Origin: Burkholderia pseudomultivorans
GTDB taxonomy: Bacteria > Pseudomonadota > Gammaproteobacteria > Burkholderiales > Burkholderiaceae
Assembly: GCF_902499075.1 (NCBI RefSeq)
Contig: NZ_CABVPP010000065.1
Span: forward strand, 1 to 37,885
Direction of reading: 5' to 3'
DNA length: 37,885 nucleotides
The translations under genes and the position numbers were made by a program. Position 1 is the first letter of the stretch. Every line of letters begins with the position of its first letter. Below the pieces are notes generated by a model that did no database searches, was not told the DNA's origin, and saw only the letters and a program-made list of their open reading frames with translations. This document shows, one piece after another, positions 16,774-25,514 of this stretch.

Positions 16774-17952
16774 CTAGCGCGCCAGCCGGCTCAGCGCGTG
16801 CCGGGCGATCATCAGTTCCTCGTTGGTCGGGATAACCCATACGTCCACCGCGCTTTTCGCGTCGCTGATGCGCGGGCCGTGGCGCGCGTTCGCGTCGGCG
16901 TCGAGCGACACACCGAGCCATGCCGCAAGCGTGCACACGCGCTCGCGCACAGCGTCCGCGTATTCGCCGATGCCCGCCGTAAACACGATCGAGTCGAGCC
17001 CGCCGAGCGCGGCCGCGAGCGAACCGAGCTCGCGCGAGATCCGGTAGCAGAACAGGTCGACCGCTTCGGCGGCCCTCGGATCGTCGCTGGCGAGCAGCGT
17101 GCGCATGTCGCTGGAGAGGCCGGACACGCCCAGCAAGCCCGAGCGCTTGTAGAGCAGCGACTCGATCGCGCGCGCGTCCATGCCGCCCTCCTCCAGCATC
17201 CACAGCACGACGCCCGGGTCGAGGCTGCCCGAGCGCGTGCCCATCACGAGCCCGTCGACCGCGGTGAAACCCATCGTGGTCGCGACGCTCCGGCAGTTGT
17301 CGAAAGCCGTCATGCTCGCGCCGTTGCCGAGGTGCAGCACGACCGTCTTGCCGTTCGCCGCGCGCGCGTCGTACTCGGGCAACACACCGGCGATGTACTC
17401 GTACGACAGGCCGTGAAAACCGTAGCGTCGCACGCCCCGGCTCGTGATCTCGGGCGGCAGCGCGAAGCGTGTCGCCACGGCCGGCTGCGTATGATGAAAC
17501 GCGGTGTCGAGGCACGCGATCTGCGGCACATCGGGGTGACGCGCCCGTATGGAGCGGATCGCCGTCAGGTTGTGCGGCTGATGCAGCGGCGCAAGCGGGA
17601 TGAGCGTCTCGAGTTGCGCGAGCACGCGATCGTCCACGCGCACCGGGGCCGAATAACCGTCGCCGCCATGCACGACGCGATGCCCGACCGCGACCAGCGT
17701 CGCATCGCCCGCGTGGCCGCGCAGCCAGTCGAGCAGGAACGCGATCGCGGCATCGTGCCCGAGGGACTCGCCGGCCGGCCAGACCCTGTGCTCGATCACG
17801 TCGCCATCCCTGCCTTTGACGGTGAAGCGCGGACGCTCGTAAATCTCTTCGAGCTTGCCGCCCGCGATCGGTTCGAGTTGCGCCGCGTCCACCGCGAATG
17901 CGTGAAACTTGATGCTGGACGAGCCTGCGTTGATGACGAGAACGACGTTCAT
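16774..17952 (-). CDS. ackA: Acetate kinase (copy 2)
   Basis: The 392-residue protein has the same length as the first copy and the same motifs: VVLVINAGSSSIKF at the N-terminus, VGHRVVHGG, LDTAFHHTQPA, RRYGFHGLSYEY, VVLHLGNGASM, GTRSGSLDPGVVL and FTAGIGEYADAVRERV. It should convert acetyl phosphate and ADP to acetate and ATP. By eye the copies diverge most in the first 80 residues and in DNA wording throughout, so this is not a recent duplication. No phosphotransacetylase accompanies this copy. It follows the phasin-PhaB genes on the same strand, 55 bp after a small secreted protein gene, and may be co-transcribed with them. An alternative specificity such as propionate is possible. Confidence 0.93.
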   Translation of the reverse strand: MNVVLVINAGSSSIKFHAFAVDAAQLEPIAGGKLEEIYERPRFTVKGRDGDVIEHRVWPAGESLGHDAAIAFLLDWLRGHAGDATLVAVGHRVVHGGDGYSAPVRVDDRVLAQLETLIPLAPLHQPHNLTAIRSIRARHPDVPQIACLDTAFHHTQPAVATRFALPPEITSRGVRRYGFHGLSYEYIAGVLPEYDARAANGKTVVLHLGNGASMTAFDNCRSVATTMGFTAVDGLVMGTRSGSLDPGVVLWMLEEGGMDARAIESLLYKRSGLLGVSGLSSDMRTLLASDDPRAAEAVDLFCYRISRELGSLAAALGGLDSIVFTAGIGEYADAVRERVCTLAAWLGVSLDADANARHGPRISDAKSAVDVWVIPTNEELMIARHALSRLAR

Positions 17953-18008
17953 GGCGTGGAAGGCAGCAAGCGCCGGATGCCAGCGGCGCGTCGGGATTGT
18001 CGGAGGGA

Positions 18009-18452
18009 TCAGCTCTCGCAGACGATCGCGGAGAGCATGAGCGGAATGACCTGGTGTATCGCCGCGTGGCTGCCCGCTTGCCGCACGAGCGCTTCGACGG
18101 AATCGGTCGAGCCGAACACCACGGCGCCGTAGATCGGCCCCGACGGCGTCTTGCCGTTCCCCGGCTTGAACATCGGGTCACCCGGCTGGTATCCGAACAC
18201 CGCGCGAACGCGCAGGCCGAATGCGGTGAGCCCTGCGTCGTGCCGGGGCTTGAACGCATTGACCGAATTGGCCTCGACGAGCATCGGCGACGGCTCGATG
18301 GACTGGTCGCTGATGAGCCGGGAGATGAACGCGTGCGCGCTGGATTTGCAGGTGAACTGCTCGTCGAGATCGTGCGCGAACGCGGACGCGGGACTCAGCC
18401 CCGCCCCCAGCATGACCACCGAAATCAGGGTGGCGAAAAAGGGCTTGTTCAT
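18009..18452 (-). CDS. Small exported protein of unknown function
   Basis: From ATG 18452 the product is 147 residues with a clear signal peptide (MNKPFFATLISVVMLGAGLSPASAFA, cut after AFA). The mature part has one early Cys (FTCKSS) and one near the end (IVCES), which could form a disulfide, and the sequence RVRAVFGYQPGDPMFKPGNG. I do not recognise the family. The frame continues upstream to ATG 18605, preceded by a strong GGGAGG ribosome site five to seven bases away, which would give 198 residues with a 51-residue extension before the signal. The signal peptide argues for the shorter form. It sits between phaB and the second acetate kinase on the same strand. Confidence 0.65.
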   Translation of the reverse strand: MNKPFFATLISVVMLGAGLSPASAFAHDLDEQFTCKSSAHAFISRLISDQSIEPSPMLVEANSVNAFKPRHDAGLTAFGLRVRAVFGYQPGDPMFKPGNGKTPSGPIYGAVVFGSTDSVEALVRQAGSHAAIHQVIPLMLSAIVCES

Positions 18453-18738
18453 GGCATGACCGTTGAATGTCTTCTGCTCGATGCCGCTGCGGCGCAAGCC
18501 GTTCTGCGTGTCGCGACAATGCGGAGCGAAAAGGGATCGGCGTGCCGAAACGGGTTGCGCGCTTTCGACGGCCGATGCCGCCGCGCCATTCCCCTTTCTT
18601 TTCATGGCGGCCTCCCGCGAAAATACCATCATAGGACGGTATTCTGCGTACAAAAGTTTCTTTTGAAAAAGGCGCAAAGGGGAAACGGCACGCGGCGGCA
18701 ATCGCGCCATGCCGCGCCGCGAAGCGGACGGGCCGCGC

Positions 18739-19488
18739 TTAGTACATGTGCTGGCCGCCGTTCATCGCGACGTTGCTGCCGGTCATGAAGCCCGCGGCAT
18801 CGCTGGCGATGAAGGCGACCAGCGCCGCGATCTCGTCGGGCTGCCCGAGGCGGCCGACCGGAATGCCGGCGACGATCTGCTTGAGCGTATCCTCCGGCAC
18901 GGCCGTCACCATCTTTGTCGCCAGATAGCCGGGCGAGACGGTATTGACCGTCACGCCCTTCCTGGCGACTTCCTGCGCCAGCGCCTTGGTGAAGCCGTGA
19001 ATGCCGGCCTTGGCGGCGGAGTAGTTGGTCTGGCCGAATTGCCCCTTGCTGCCGTTGATCGACGAAATGTTGATGACGCGGCCCCAGCCCCGCTCCACCA
19101 TGCCGTCGATGAACGGTTTCGTGACGTTGAACACCGAATCGAGATTGGTTCGCAGCACCGCGTCCCAACCGTCTTTTTCCAGCTTGCGGAACGTGGCGTC
19201 GCGGGTGATGCCGGCATTGTTGACCAGGATGTCGACATGCAGCCCGTCGGCCCGAATCCGTTCGGCCATGCGCTTGCAGGACTCGAAATCGGCGACGTTC
19301 GCGTCGTACGAGTGAAACCGGTAGCCTTTGTCCGCCTCGCCGGCGAGCCATTCGGCCGCCGAGGCCGCGTCGCGCGCATGCGTGACCAGCACGCGGCATC
19401 CCGCGTCGTACAGCGCGCGGGCAATGGCCTCGCCAAGCCCCCCCATGCCCCCGGTCACGAGGGCGGTGCGATCCTGGGTCGTCGTCAT
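18739..19488 (-). CDS. phaB: Acetoacetyl-CoA reductase (PHB synthesis)
   Basis: This 249-residue short-chain dehydrogenase reduces acetoacetyl-CoA to (R)-3-hydroxybutyryl-CoA, the PHB precursor. It shows a nucleotide site TGGMGGLGEAIA near residue 13, NNAG, the catalytic serine in NISSINGSKGQFGQTNY, Tyr-Ser-Ala-Ala-Lys, and GYLATKMV. The GQFGQTNYSAAKAG stretch is characteristic of PhaB as opposed to FabG. The start at ATG 19488 is supported by AAAGGAGG (complement of 19495-19502) and lies one base after the phasin stop. No PHB synthase phaC or thiolase is in the window, so those must be elsewhere or replaced by the DUF3141 protein. Confidence 0.92.
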   Translation of the reverse strand: MTTTQDRTALVTGGMGGLGEAIARALYDAGCRVLVTHARDAASAAEWLAGEADKGYRFHSYDANVADFESCKRMAERIRADGLHVDILVNNAGITRDATFRKLEKDGWDAVLRTNLDSVFNVTKPFIDGMVERGWGRVINISSINGSKGQFGQTNYSAAKAGIHGFTKALAQEVARKGVTVNTVSPGYLATKMVTAVPEDTLKQIVAGIPVGRLGQPDEIAALVAFIASDAAGFMTGSNVAMNGGQHMY

Positions 19489-19489
19489 C

Positions 19490-19942
19490 TCATGCCTCCT
19501 TTCGCACTTTCGCGTTGGCGACGGCCGTGGCGCCCTGCCACGCGCCGCTCCATTGCTTGATGAAATCCTGCGCGGACGACGCGGCGTTGACGCCTCCGGC
19601 GACCTCGCCGACCGCCTTTTGCCAATCCCCCAGCGCCTGCTGCAAGCCGGCGGTGAAGGCCGCCTGACTCTTGACGGCTTCCCGCGCGACCGCCTGGGCA
19701 TCGTCGGCGCGCCGCTGGAACAGACGCCCGAGCGATTCGGCCGGCAACGCCGCGACGGACGGCCAGTCCGTCTTTCCGCGCAGCGTCTCGATCTCCGCCG
19801 CGGATTCGGCAATGCTGTCGGCGGTCGCGCGCTCGACCGCTTCGAACCACTGGCGTCCGCTTTCCTGCAGGAGACGCGCGATACGCAATTGAAATTCTCG
19901 ATTGGTTTTGTAAAGGTGCAGGGAAATCGGTTCGGTAATCAT
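19490..19942 (-). CDS. phaP: Phasin family protein (PHB granule surface)
   Basis: The 150-residue protein is almost all helix, rich in Ala, Gln, Glu and Arg. It resembles phasins of the Phasin_2 type (FQLRIARLLQESGRQWFE, then AFTAGLQQALGDWQKAVGE). Phasins coat polyhydroxyalkanoate granules and control their size. The start ATG 19942 gives MITEPISLHLY; the open frame runs 27 codons further but without family sequence. It is the first gene of the phasin-PhaB pair, and the ribosome site of phaB lies within its 3' end. The 166 bp between its start and the IS5-type remnant at 20109 must contain its promoter; no confident motif was found there. Confidence 0.8.
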   Translation of the reverse strand: MITEPISLHLYKTNREFQLRIARLLQESGRQWFEAVERATADSIAESAAEIETLRGKTDWPSVAALPAESLGRLFQRRADDAQAVAREAVKSQAAFTAGLQQALGDWQKAVGEVAGGVNAASSAQDFIKQWSGAWQGATAVANAKVRKEA

Positions 19943-20108
19943 GTTCGTTTGAATTGGCGAAATATCGAAAACTGAGCGGACTGAAAAATGCACAGAACTT
20001 CGCGGCATTCCACGCATTCGCATTTATCCGGCGCGCGTCTGCCACGGCAAACGCTGGAATTGTGCGGCCGATAATCCGGTACTGCTTGAACAAAACCGCT
20101 ATTCCCGA

Positions 20109-20168
20109 GGCTTTGTTGCACAAAAGACGTCCAGGACGGCATAGCCCCCACCCCAGACGGATTTATGC
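20109..20168 (-). mobile_element. 60-bp remnant of an IS5-family end
   Basis: GGCTTTGTTGCACAAAA followed by CCCCAGACGGATTTATG matches the left end of the element at 520-580 (GGCTCTGTTGCGTAAAT and CCCCAGACGGACTTATG) in the same orientation. The rest is missing: an IS21-family terminus starts at 20169. The remnant and the complete IS5 element therefore bracket 1567-20108 in direct orientation. Confidence 0.75.
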
Positions 20169-20240
20169 TGTTGATTTCCACCGAATCTTGACCCACCGTT
20201 TTCATCTAAATCTGACCCACCCCGAGACAGCGTAGTACAT

Positions 20241-21038
20241 CTATTCCGGTGTGGATAACTCCTCACTGCCTGCGGCTTTTGCTGCTCTCTTTCTGGTTGC
20301 CTTCGCCTTGGCAGAACTGGACTTGAAGCGCCAGGATTCATTGCCCGTTTCGACGATGTGGCAGTGATGGGTGACGCGGTCCAGCAGCGCCGTCGTCATC
20401 TTTGCGTCCCCGAACACGGTCGCCCACTCGCCGAAGCTGAGGTTGGTGGTGATCACGACACTCGTGTGTTCATACAGCTTCGAGAGCAAGTGGAACAGCA
20501 ATGCGCCACCGGTCTGGCTGAACGGCAGGTAGCCCAGTTCGTCGAGGATTACCAGGTCGACGAACATCAGCTTATGGGCGATCTGGCCTTGTTTGCCGAT
20601 GGACTTCTCCTGCTCCAGTGCGTTGGTCAGCTCGACGGTCGAGAAGTAGCGCACGCGCTTGCCGTGGCGCTGCACGGCCTCAATTCCGATCGCTGAGGCG
20701 AGGTGCGTTTTGCCGGTGCCGGGGCCACCGATGAACACGACGTTGTGTGCGCTTGCGAGGAACGACAGGTCACTGAGTTCTCGAACCAGCGCTTCGTCGA
20801 CGTGCGCCTGCGCGAAGTCGAAGCCCTTCAGGTCGCGGTGAGCCGGGAAGCGAGCGGCGGTCATCTGATAGGCGATCGAGCGCACCTGTCGCTCCGCCGT
20901 CTCAGCCATCAGCAGCTGCTTCATGAAGCGCTCCGGGTCGAACTCCGTGTGACGCGACTGCGCCAGCAGCTCTGGCCAGGTGCTCGCCATGCCATGCAGT
21001 TTGAGCCCCTTAAGCTGGGCGGCGATGTCGTTAGACAT
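20241..21038 (-). CDS. istB: IS21-family helper ATPase IstB
   Basis: The 265-residue AAA+ ATPase assists IstA in target capture during transposition. Walker A appears as [11 protein letters not shown] and Walker B as [12 protein letters not shown], followed by NLSFGEW, a sensor region typical of IstB and related to DnaC. The gene overlaps the end of istA by eight bases, usual for the family. The C-terminal tail is basic ([18 protein letters not shown]). It is intact. Confidence 0.93.
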   Translation of the reverse strand: MSNDIAAQLKGLKLHGMASTWPELLAQSRHTEFDPERFMKQLLMAETAERQVRSIAYQMTAARFPAHRDLKGFDFAQAHVDEALVRELSDLSFLASAHNVVFIGGPGTGKTHLASAIGIEAVQRHGKRVRYFSTVELTNALEQEKSIGKQGQIAHKLMFVDLVILDELGYLPFSQTGGALLFHLLSKLYEHTSVVITTNLSFGEWATVFGDAKMTTALLDRVTHHCHIVETGNESWRFKSSSAKAKATRKRAAKAAGSEELSTPE

Positions 21039-22545
21039 GACGGTCCTCCGGTGGGTTGGCGCGCAGGGTTTCGTAGCGGCTCACGTCGGCAGCCGGCTCT
21101 TCGGTAAGCTGGAGTTTCGTCGTCGCGAGGTTGGTACTCGTGGTGGGCGCCTTCAACCGGCTCAGCACGTTCAGAACGTGCTCCCCACTGGGGCGTCCCG
21201 AGTCCAGCGCTGCCTGCACAGCAAGCAGCACGGCATCGAGTCCGTGTTCGCGCACCGCGGCGAGCACCTGCGTCATGATGCGATCGCCTCCCGGGTGCTT
21301 CAGTAGGTGTCGCTGCAACTGCTGCAGCGGCTGTGGCATCGTGACGAACGGAGCGCCGTTGCGCAACGCGCCGGGTTTGCGCTCAACCAGCGTGATGTAA
21401 TGGCGCCAGTCGTAGAAGGTCATGTGCCGCTCGAAGCTGCGTTCGTGGCGTGCGATCTCCTGGGCGTCGGCGACGACGCTGAGATATGCCGGATAGCAGC
21501 GCACGCTCACCAGCTGGTTCGTATACTCGGTGGGCACGCTGTAGCGGTTGCGCTGAAAGTGGATGAGGCTGGTCGACGACACCCGCAGCGTCTGCTCGAC
21601 ATAGCCGTCGAACGGGCGTGGATTGGGCATCAGCCTGGTGCGCTCGTCCTGCAGCACGTCCTCGACCGTCAGCTCGGGCCACTGCGGGTGCCGCATCTGC
21701 CAGGCCTGACGACACTGGCCCGCGACCCATTCGTTCAGAAGCTCCAGCGTTTCCCAGCGTCGTAGCGCAGCCTCGTGCCAGATCTGGCGGCGCCGGTCCT
21801 GCACGTTCTTCTCAACGATGCCCTTCTCCCAGCCGGCGGCACGGTTGCAGAATTCCGGCTCGAACAGGTAATGGCCGCACATTGCCTCGAAGCGGGCGTT
21901 GACCGCGCGCTCCTTGCCGCGGCCGACCTTGTCCACGGCGGTCTTCATGTTGTCGTAGATGCCGCGGCGCGGCACGCCGCCGAACGCGGCGAATGCGCGG
22001 GCGTGCGCATCGAACAGCATCTCGTGACTCTGGGTCGGATAGGCGACCAGCCAGAACGCCCGGCTGGCATTGAGCTTGACGTGGGCGACCTCCAGGCGTC
22101 GCCGCAACCCGCCGATGAAGGCGTATTCGCAGCTCCAGTCAAACTGGAAGGCTTCGCCGGGTTCGAAGGCCAGCGGTACATAGGCCTTCCTGCGCGGGGC
22201 TTCAGCCTGCTCCTCGTGCCAGCGTCTCACGAAGGCGCTGACGCGGCCGTAGCTGCCGGCGTAGCCCTCGCCGCGGATGGCCTCGAACATGAACCGGGCC
22301 GTGCGCCGGTCACGCTTCGGGCGATGACTGTCTGCCCGCAGCCAGCCCGTCAGTTGCGCGGCCCACTCGTCGACGACGCTCGGGCTGACGCGCTTCGGGT
22401 ACTTCGGCTCAACGGCATCCGTTTGCCGAAGCCAGCTGCGCACCGTGTTCCGGGACAGGCCCGTGCGCCTCGCAATCTCGCGCAGCGGGACCTTCTCGCG
22501 GAAATACATCCGCCTGATCTTGGCCAATATGCCCACCGTGATCAC
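21031..22545 (-). CDS. istA: IS21-family transposase IstA
   Basis: The 504-residue transposase starts with an IS21-type helix-turn-helix ([29 protein letters not shown]). A DDE integrase core follows ([14 protein letters not shown] with the first Asp, [12 protein letters not shown] with the second, [16 protein letters not shown] with the Glu). A beta-barrel region comes after ([15 protein letters not shown]). It should bind the TGACCCAC repeats and join the ends to target DNA. The length is normal and no stop interrupts it, so the element may be active. Confidence 0.93.
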   Translation of the reverse strand: MITVGILAKIRRMYFREKVPLREIARRTGLSRNTVRSWLRQTDAVEPKYPKRVSPSVVDEWAAQLTGWLRADSHRPKRDRRTARFMFEAIRGEGYAGSYGRVSAFVRRWHEEQAEAPRRKAYVPLAFEPGEAFQFDWSCEYAFIGGLRRRLEVAHVKLNASRAFWLVAYPTQSHEMLFDAHARAFAAFGGVPRRGIYDNMKTAVDKVGRGKERAVNARFEAMCGHYLFEPEFCNRAAGWEKGIVEKNVQDRRRQIWHEAALRRWETLELLNEWVAGQCRQAWQMRHPQWPELTVEDVLQDERTRLMPNPRPFDGYVEQTLRVSSTSLIHFQRNRYSVPTEYTNQLVSVRCYPAYLSVVADAQEIARHERSFERHMTFYDWRHYITLVERKPGALRNGAPFVTMPQPLQQLQRHLLKHPGGDRIMTQVLAAVREHGLDAVLLAVQAALDSGRPSGEHVLNVLSRLKAPTTSTNLATTKLQLTEEPAADVSRYETLRANPPEDRHV

Positions 22546-22650
22546 CTCTGTATCCCCTGCTCAAAGATTGAGCAGGGCATTCAATCACGTGGGTCAAAAT
22601 TCGATGAAAACTACAGCCTCAGGTGGGTCAGTTCTGCGTGGACATCAACA

Positions 22651-22837
22651 CACCAACGGGCTATTGCGTCAGTTTCTGCCCAAGGGCATGGACCTATCGG
22701 GCATCACCCAGATGCAGTTGAACGACATCGCCAAATTAATGAATGGGCGCCCATGTCAGACGCTCGGCTGGAAAACGCCGGAAGAAGCCATGGCCATGGA
22801 GTTGGCTGCCGCCGGATTGGCTAAACGTTGCACTTGA
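22651..22837 (+). pseudogene. IS30-family transposase, C-terminal remnant
   Basis: Immediately after the IS21 end the frame reads TNGLLRQFLPKGMDLS, then LNDIAKLMNGRPCQTLGWKTP, and ends LAKRCT. This is the well-known C-terminal end of IS30-family transposases (NGLLRQYFPKGTDLS, RPRKTLGWKTP). Everything upstream is missing. The bases after the stop (TTGACTCTTGAGACCGCC) may be the outer end of that IS. Confidence 0.85.
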
Positions 22838-22932
22838 CTCTTGAGACCGCCGTGTATGAGGCGATCGAAATTCAGAATTCGAAGTGTTGAGCCGTTCGTG
22901 GCAACGGAGCGCGAACTGAGTCAGAGGCTCTG

Positions 22933-23082
22933 CTAATCACGGGGGCGCCTCTTGACGACGACGTTACGCAGTTGCGGCCAGATTAGTTTGAGCACGGCCT
23001 TGTCGGACGGAAAATGGCCCGCGCCTTTACGAACTTCCGAGGCAGCATCTCCCCGTGACTCAATCGCACGAGTGCGAGATGC
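22933..23082 (-). pseudogene. IS256-family transposase, C-terminal remnant
   Basis: On the minus strand the frame ending with TAG at 22933 reads RAIESRGDAASEVRKG, then AGHFPSDKAVLKLIWPQLRN and VVVKRRPRD. The GHFPSxxAxxKLxWxxLRN pattern is typical of the C-terminus of IS256-family (Mutator-like) transposases, where it follows TNAIES. Only about 45 codons remain. It abuts the stop of the cytochrome gene at 23092, so an IS insertion or deletion defined the 3' border of the respiratory operon. Confidence 0.65.
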
Positions 23083-23091
23083 AGTTTTCCG

Positions 23092-23892
23092 TTATGGTTG
23101 ACCGGAGTAGAACTTGGCGGCCGCTTCGATCTCGTCGCGAGTCATATTTCTCGCAACGTTGCGCATTTGCTCGCTGGTATCGTTATGTCGTTCCCCTCCT
23201 GCAAACGCCAATAGTTGCTGGCGTATGTAGACGAGCGGCTCACCCTCCAACCACGGCGCACCTAGCTTGTTTTCAGCGGCTCCGTGACAAGAGGCACAGG
23301 GAGCAATATTCCGCATTGGGGAACCCGTCGCAACGATAGCGGGTGCAGGCACTGCAGACGCGCCGACCCGAACGCGAGGCAGCGAGGCGTAATATGCCGC
23401 CAAGTCCTTCATGTCCTGATCGCTCAAATTCGTAGCCATGGGGGTCATCACGGCGTTCGTGCGGGCTCCGCTCTGGAAATCTTTCAACTGCTTATACACA
23501 ACACTTTCGTACTGCCCTGCGAGATTCGGTGAGTTTGCGAAGCTAAGTCCCTGCGGCCCATGACACATCGTGCATCGCAGTGAGAGCGTCGCACCGCGTC
23601 CAATCGAAAGTCCATCCGTTCCCGCGAAGGTCTGCGGAGTAAGCACTGCCGTGCTTGTCTTCGTGGACGAAACCACGGGCTGCGAGACGAGCCATTGCTG
23701 CGGCACCCCGGCCGCGCTACAGATCGCGTTCCACAGTCCTTTGAACTGCGGGTCGGTCTGGGCCGACGGTAACCACACGAACCCTATCAGGGCCGAGACG
23801 CCGGCAACTGCGACTGTCAGCCCTACGCTCACGGTGAACCAACGGTTGCGCAGCGAGAACAGGCGCGCTTCGGGTGACGGTGGTGTCCTCAT
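23092..23892 (-). CDS. Membrane-anchored dihaem cytochrome c (c4-like)
   Basis: The 266-residue protein has one N-terminal membrane helix (WFTVSVGLTVAVAGVSALIGFVWL) that is not obviously cleaved. Two cytochrome c domains follow with CTMCH at 107-111 and CASCH at 199-203. Axial Met candidates lie in the downstream TPMATNLS and NVARNMTRDE segments. It should carry electrons in the periplasm to the oxidase encoded just upstream. Its ATG overlaps the oxidase subunit I stop as ATGA, so translation is coupled. It is the last gene of the operon, and the IS256 remnant begins 10 bp past its stop. Confidence 0.88.
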   Translation of the reverse strand: MRTPPSPEARLFSLRNRWFTVSVGLTVAVAGVSALIGFVWLPSAQTDPQFKGLWNAICSAAGVPQQWLVSQPVVSSTKTSTAVLTPQTFAGTDGLSIGRGATLSLRCTMCHGPQGLSFANSPNLAGQYESVVYKQLKDFQSGARTNAVMTPMATNLSDQDMKDLAAYYASLPRVRVGASAVPAPAIVATGSPMRNIAPCASCHGAAENKLGAPWLEGEPLVYIRQQLLAFAGGERHNDTSEQMRNVARNMTRDEIEAAAKFYSGQP

Positions 23893-25514
23893 CGCTGCCC
23901 TCCGATCCAGACGGCCGGCACGGAAGTCTGAGGGAGCGCCAACAACTGCGCAATCGGGTAGCCATAGTTCACTACGGTAAGTCCGATCATCAGCGCGATC
24001 CAGAGTCCGAAGCTATTGAGCGCAACCGGGAGGGTACGAGGAGGATGCACTGCCACGCTAAATTCGAAGCGACGCGCGGGTTCAATTGCGCCCCGGTGCC
24101 CCCTTGCAAGCACGATAAAGAACAACACCGCCGAAGCGACCAGAATCAGAGCACCGACGAACGAGAGCACAACGGTGATAGCCTCGGGCGCAATCGCGGG
24201 GTCGCTGTAGTCGAAAAATGCCATGCGACGCGGCATACCGAGGATGCCGGCATAGTGCCACGGGAACGTCGTAACGATCATCCCGACAAACCACGTCCAG
24301 AGCTGCCATCGAATGAGCCGCACGCTCCTAAGCGAGCGCCCTGTGAGTTGCGGCCATAGTTCGTAGGCAATCGCGAAGTACATGATGACGATGGCGCCGC
24401 CGAAAATCAGGTGGAAGTGCCCCGTGATCCATTGCGTGTTATGGATCGTCGAGTCGAGCTGGTAGCTCATGTTGATAAGGCCGCCGGCGCCACCGAAGCC
24501 CAGCATCACGAACGAGAACGCCACAGCCAGCATCATCGGCTCGTGCCACGGCAGCGCGCGTATCCAGCCAAACGCGCCCTTGCCGCCGCGCAGTCGGCCT
24601 GCAATTTCCACGGACGCGCAGATCGTGAAGACGGTGAGCAGCGTGGGCACCGCGACGAGCGCCGTGAACACGGACTGCAGGAACTTGAAGCCCGATCCCA
24701 CTTGAGGGTCCGCGAACAAATGGTGAATGCCGATCGGCATCGCGACCACGAGAAAGAGGATGAACGAGATGCGCGCCATCTCATCGCTGTAGAGCCGGCC
24801 CCCCACGGCGCGCGGCACGAGCGTGTAGTACGCGATATAGGCCGGCATCAGCCAAAAATAGACGATGGCGTGCAGCGTCCATGAAAAGAATACGCGCGCG
24901 AGGCCCGAATCGATGGTGGATTTGAGACCCAGCGCGACCGGCAGAATCTGAAACAGGATTTCGATGGCGGCGCCCACCGCCGTCCATGCCCACAGGTACG
25001 AGCCCGCGACGTTCGCGAACATGGGCAGCGGCACAGGCGTACCTGGATTCGCCTTCTTCCAGACATGCAGGTTCACGGACATGAGTGCCACCCAAATCCA
25101 TGATCCGACCACCACGAGTACCACGCCAATGTAATAGAAGGGGTTGCCGATCATGGGCGGATAAAACGTGTAAAGCACCGAGGCACGCCCCATAGATACC
25201 GGCACCATCGCCACAATCGAGCCTACCGCTACGAGCCACCAGCCGGCCCATGCCCACCGCTTACCGACCAGCCGCTGCGCAAGCGAGAGCTCGGTGATCG
25301 CATAGCCGAACCCCATAGCGATCAGTGTCGGAAATACGTATGCCATCACGGAGCCGTGCGCCGTCACCGAACGGTAATACAGCTCAGGCGCGGACAACCA
25401 AGCATGCAGCGGACTGCGCACGTACATTTGCCAGGCGCCCAACAGCAATGCCACCCCGAAGGTCGCGAAAGCGAACCAGAAATGTGCGAGCACGAGTCGT
25501 CGGTTATTTAACAC
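23889..25514 (-). CDS. Haem-copper oxidase subunit I, B-type (ba3-like)
   Basis: The 541-residue subunit has about 13 membrane helices and holds the haem-copper centre that reduces O2 to water. Visible ligands are H53 (low-spin haem), H215 with Y219 (HAIVY, CuB and cross-linked Tyr), H264-H265 (CuB), H366 (high-spin haem) and H368 (low-spin haem). The FSWTLHAIVYFWLMPAYIAYY stretch matches B-type ba3 enzymes and not A-type aa3. Start: GTG 25514 is preferred over an upstream TTG because GGAGG lies seven bases before it and the family N-terminus follows. It overlaps the end of subunit II by 11 bases. No subunit III gene is present, as usual for this type. Confidence 0.92.
   Translation of the reverse strand: MLNNRRLVLAHFWFAFATFGVALLLGAWQMYVRSPLHAWLSAPELYYRSVTAHGSVMAYVFPTLIAMGFGYAITELSLAQRLVGKRWAWAGWWLVAVGSIVAMVPVSMGRASVLYTFYPPMIGNPFYYIGVVLVVVGSWIWVALMSVNLHVWKKANPGTPVPLPMFANVAGSYLWAWTAVGAAIEILFQILPVALGLKSTIDSGLARVFFSWTLHAIVYFWLMPAYIAYYTLVPRAVGGRLYSDEMARISFILFLVVAMPIGIHHLFADPQVGSGFKFLQSVFTALVAVPTLLTVFTICASVEIAGRLRGGKGAFGWIRALPWHEPMMLAVAFSFVMLGFGGAGGLINMSYQLDSTIHNTQWITGHFHLIFGGAIVIMYFAIAYELWPQLTGRSLRSVRLIRWQLWTWFVGMIVTTFPWHYAGILGMPRRMAFFDYSDPAIAPEAITVVLSFVGALILVASAVLFFIVLARGHRGAIEPARRFEFSVAVHPPRTLPVALNSFGLWIALMIGLTVVNYGYPIAQLLALPQTSVPAVWIGGQR

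Larger units (their letters stand above)
20169..22650 (-). mobile_element. Complete IS21-family insertion sequence (2482 bp)
   Basis: The termini are TGTTGATTTCCACC at the left and, on the complement, TGTTGATGTCCACG at the right. Each is followed by two internal TGACCCAC repeats, the multiple-repeat design of IS21 ends. It contains the istA-istB pair on the minus strand. No target duplication is visible: atttatgc at the left, caccaacg at the right. The left flank is an IS5-type end and the right flank an IS30-type gene tail, so its flanks were not originally continuous. Confidence 0.88.

Noticed and set aside
16508-18259. 583-codon minus-strand frame over the second acetate kinase
   Set aside because: Out of frame with the conserved kinase and Arg-rich; it is a shadow frame.
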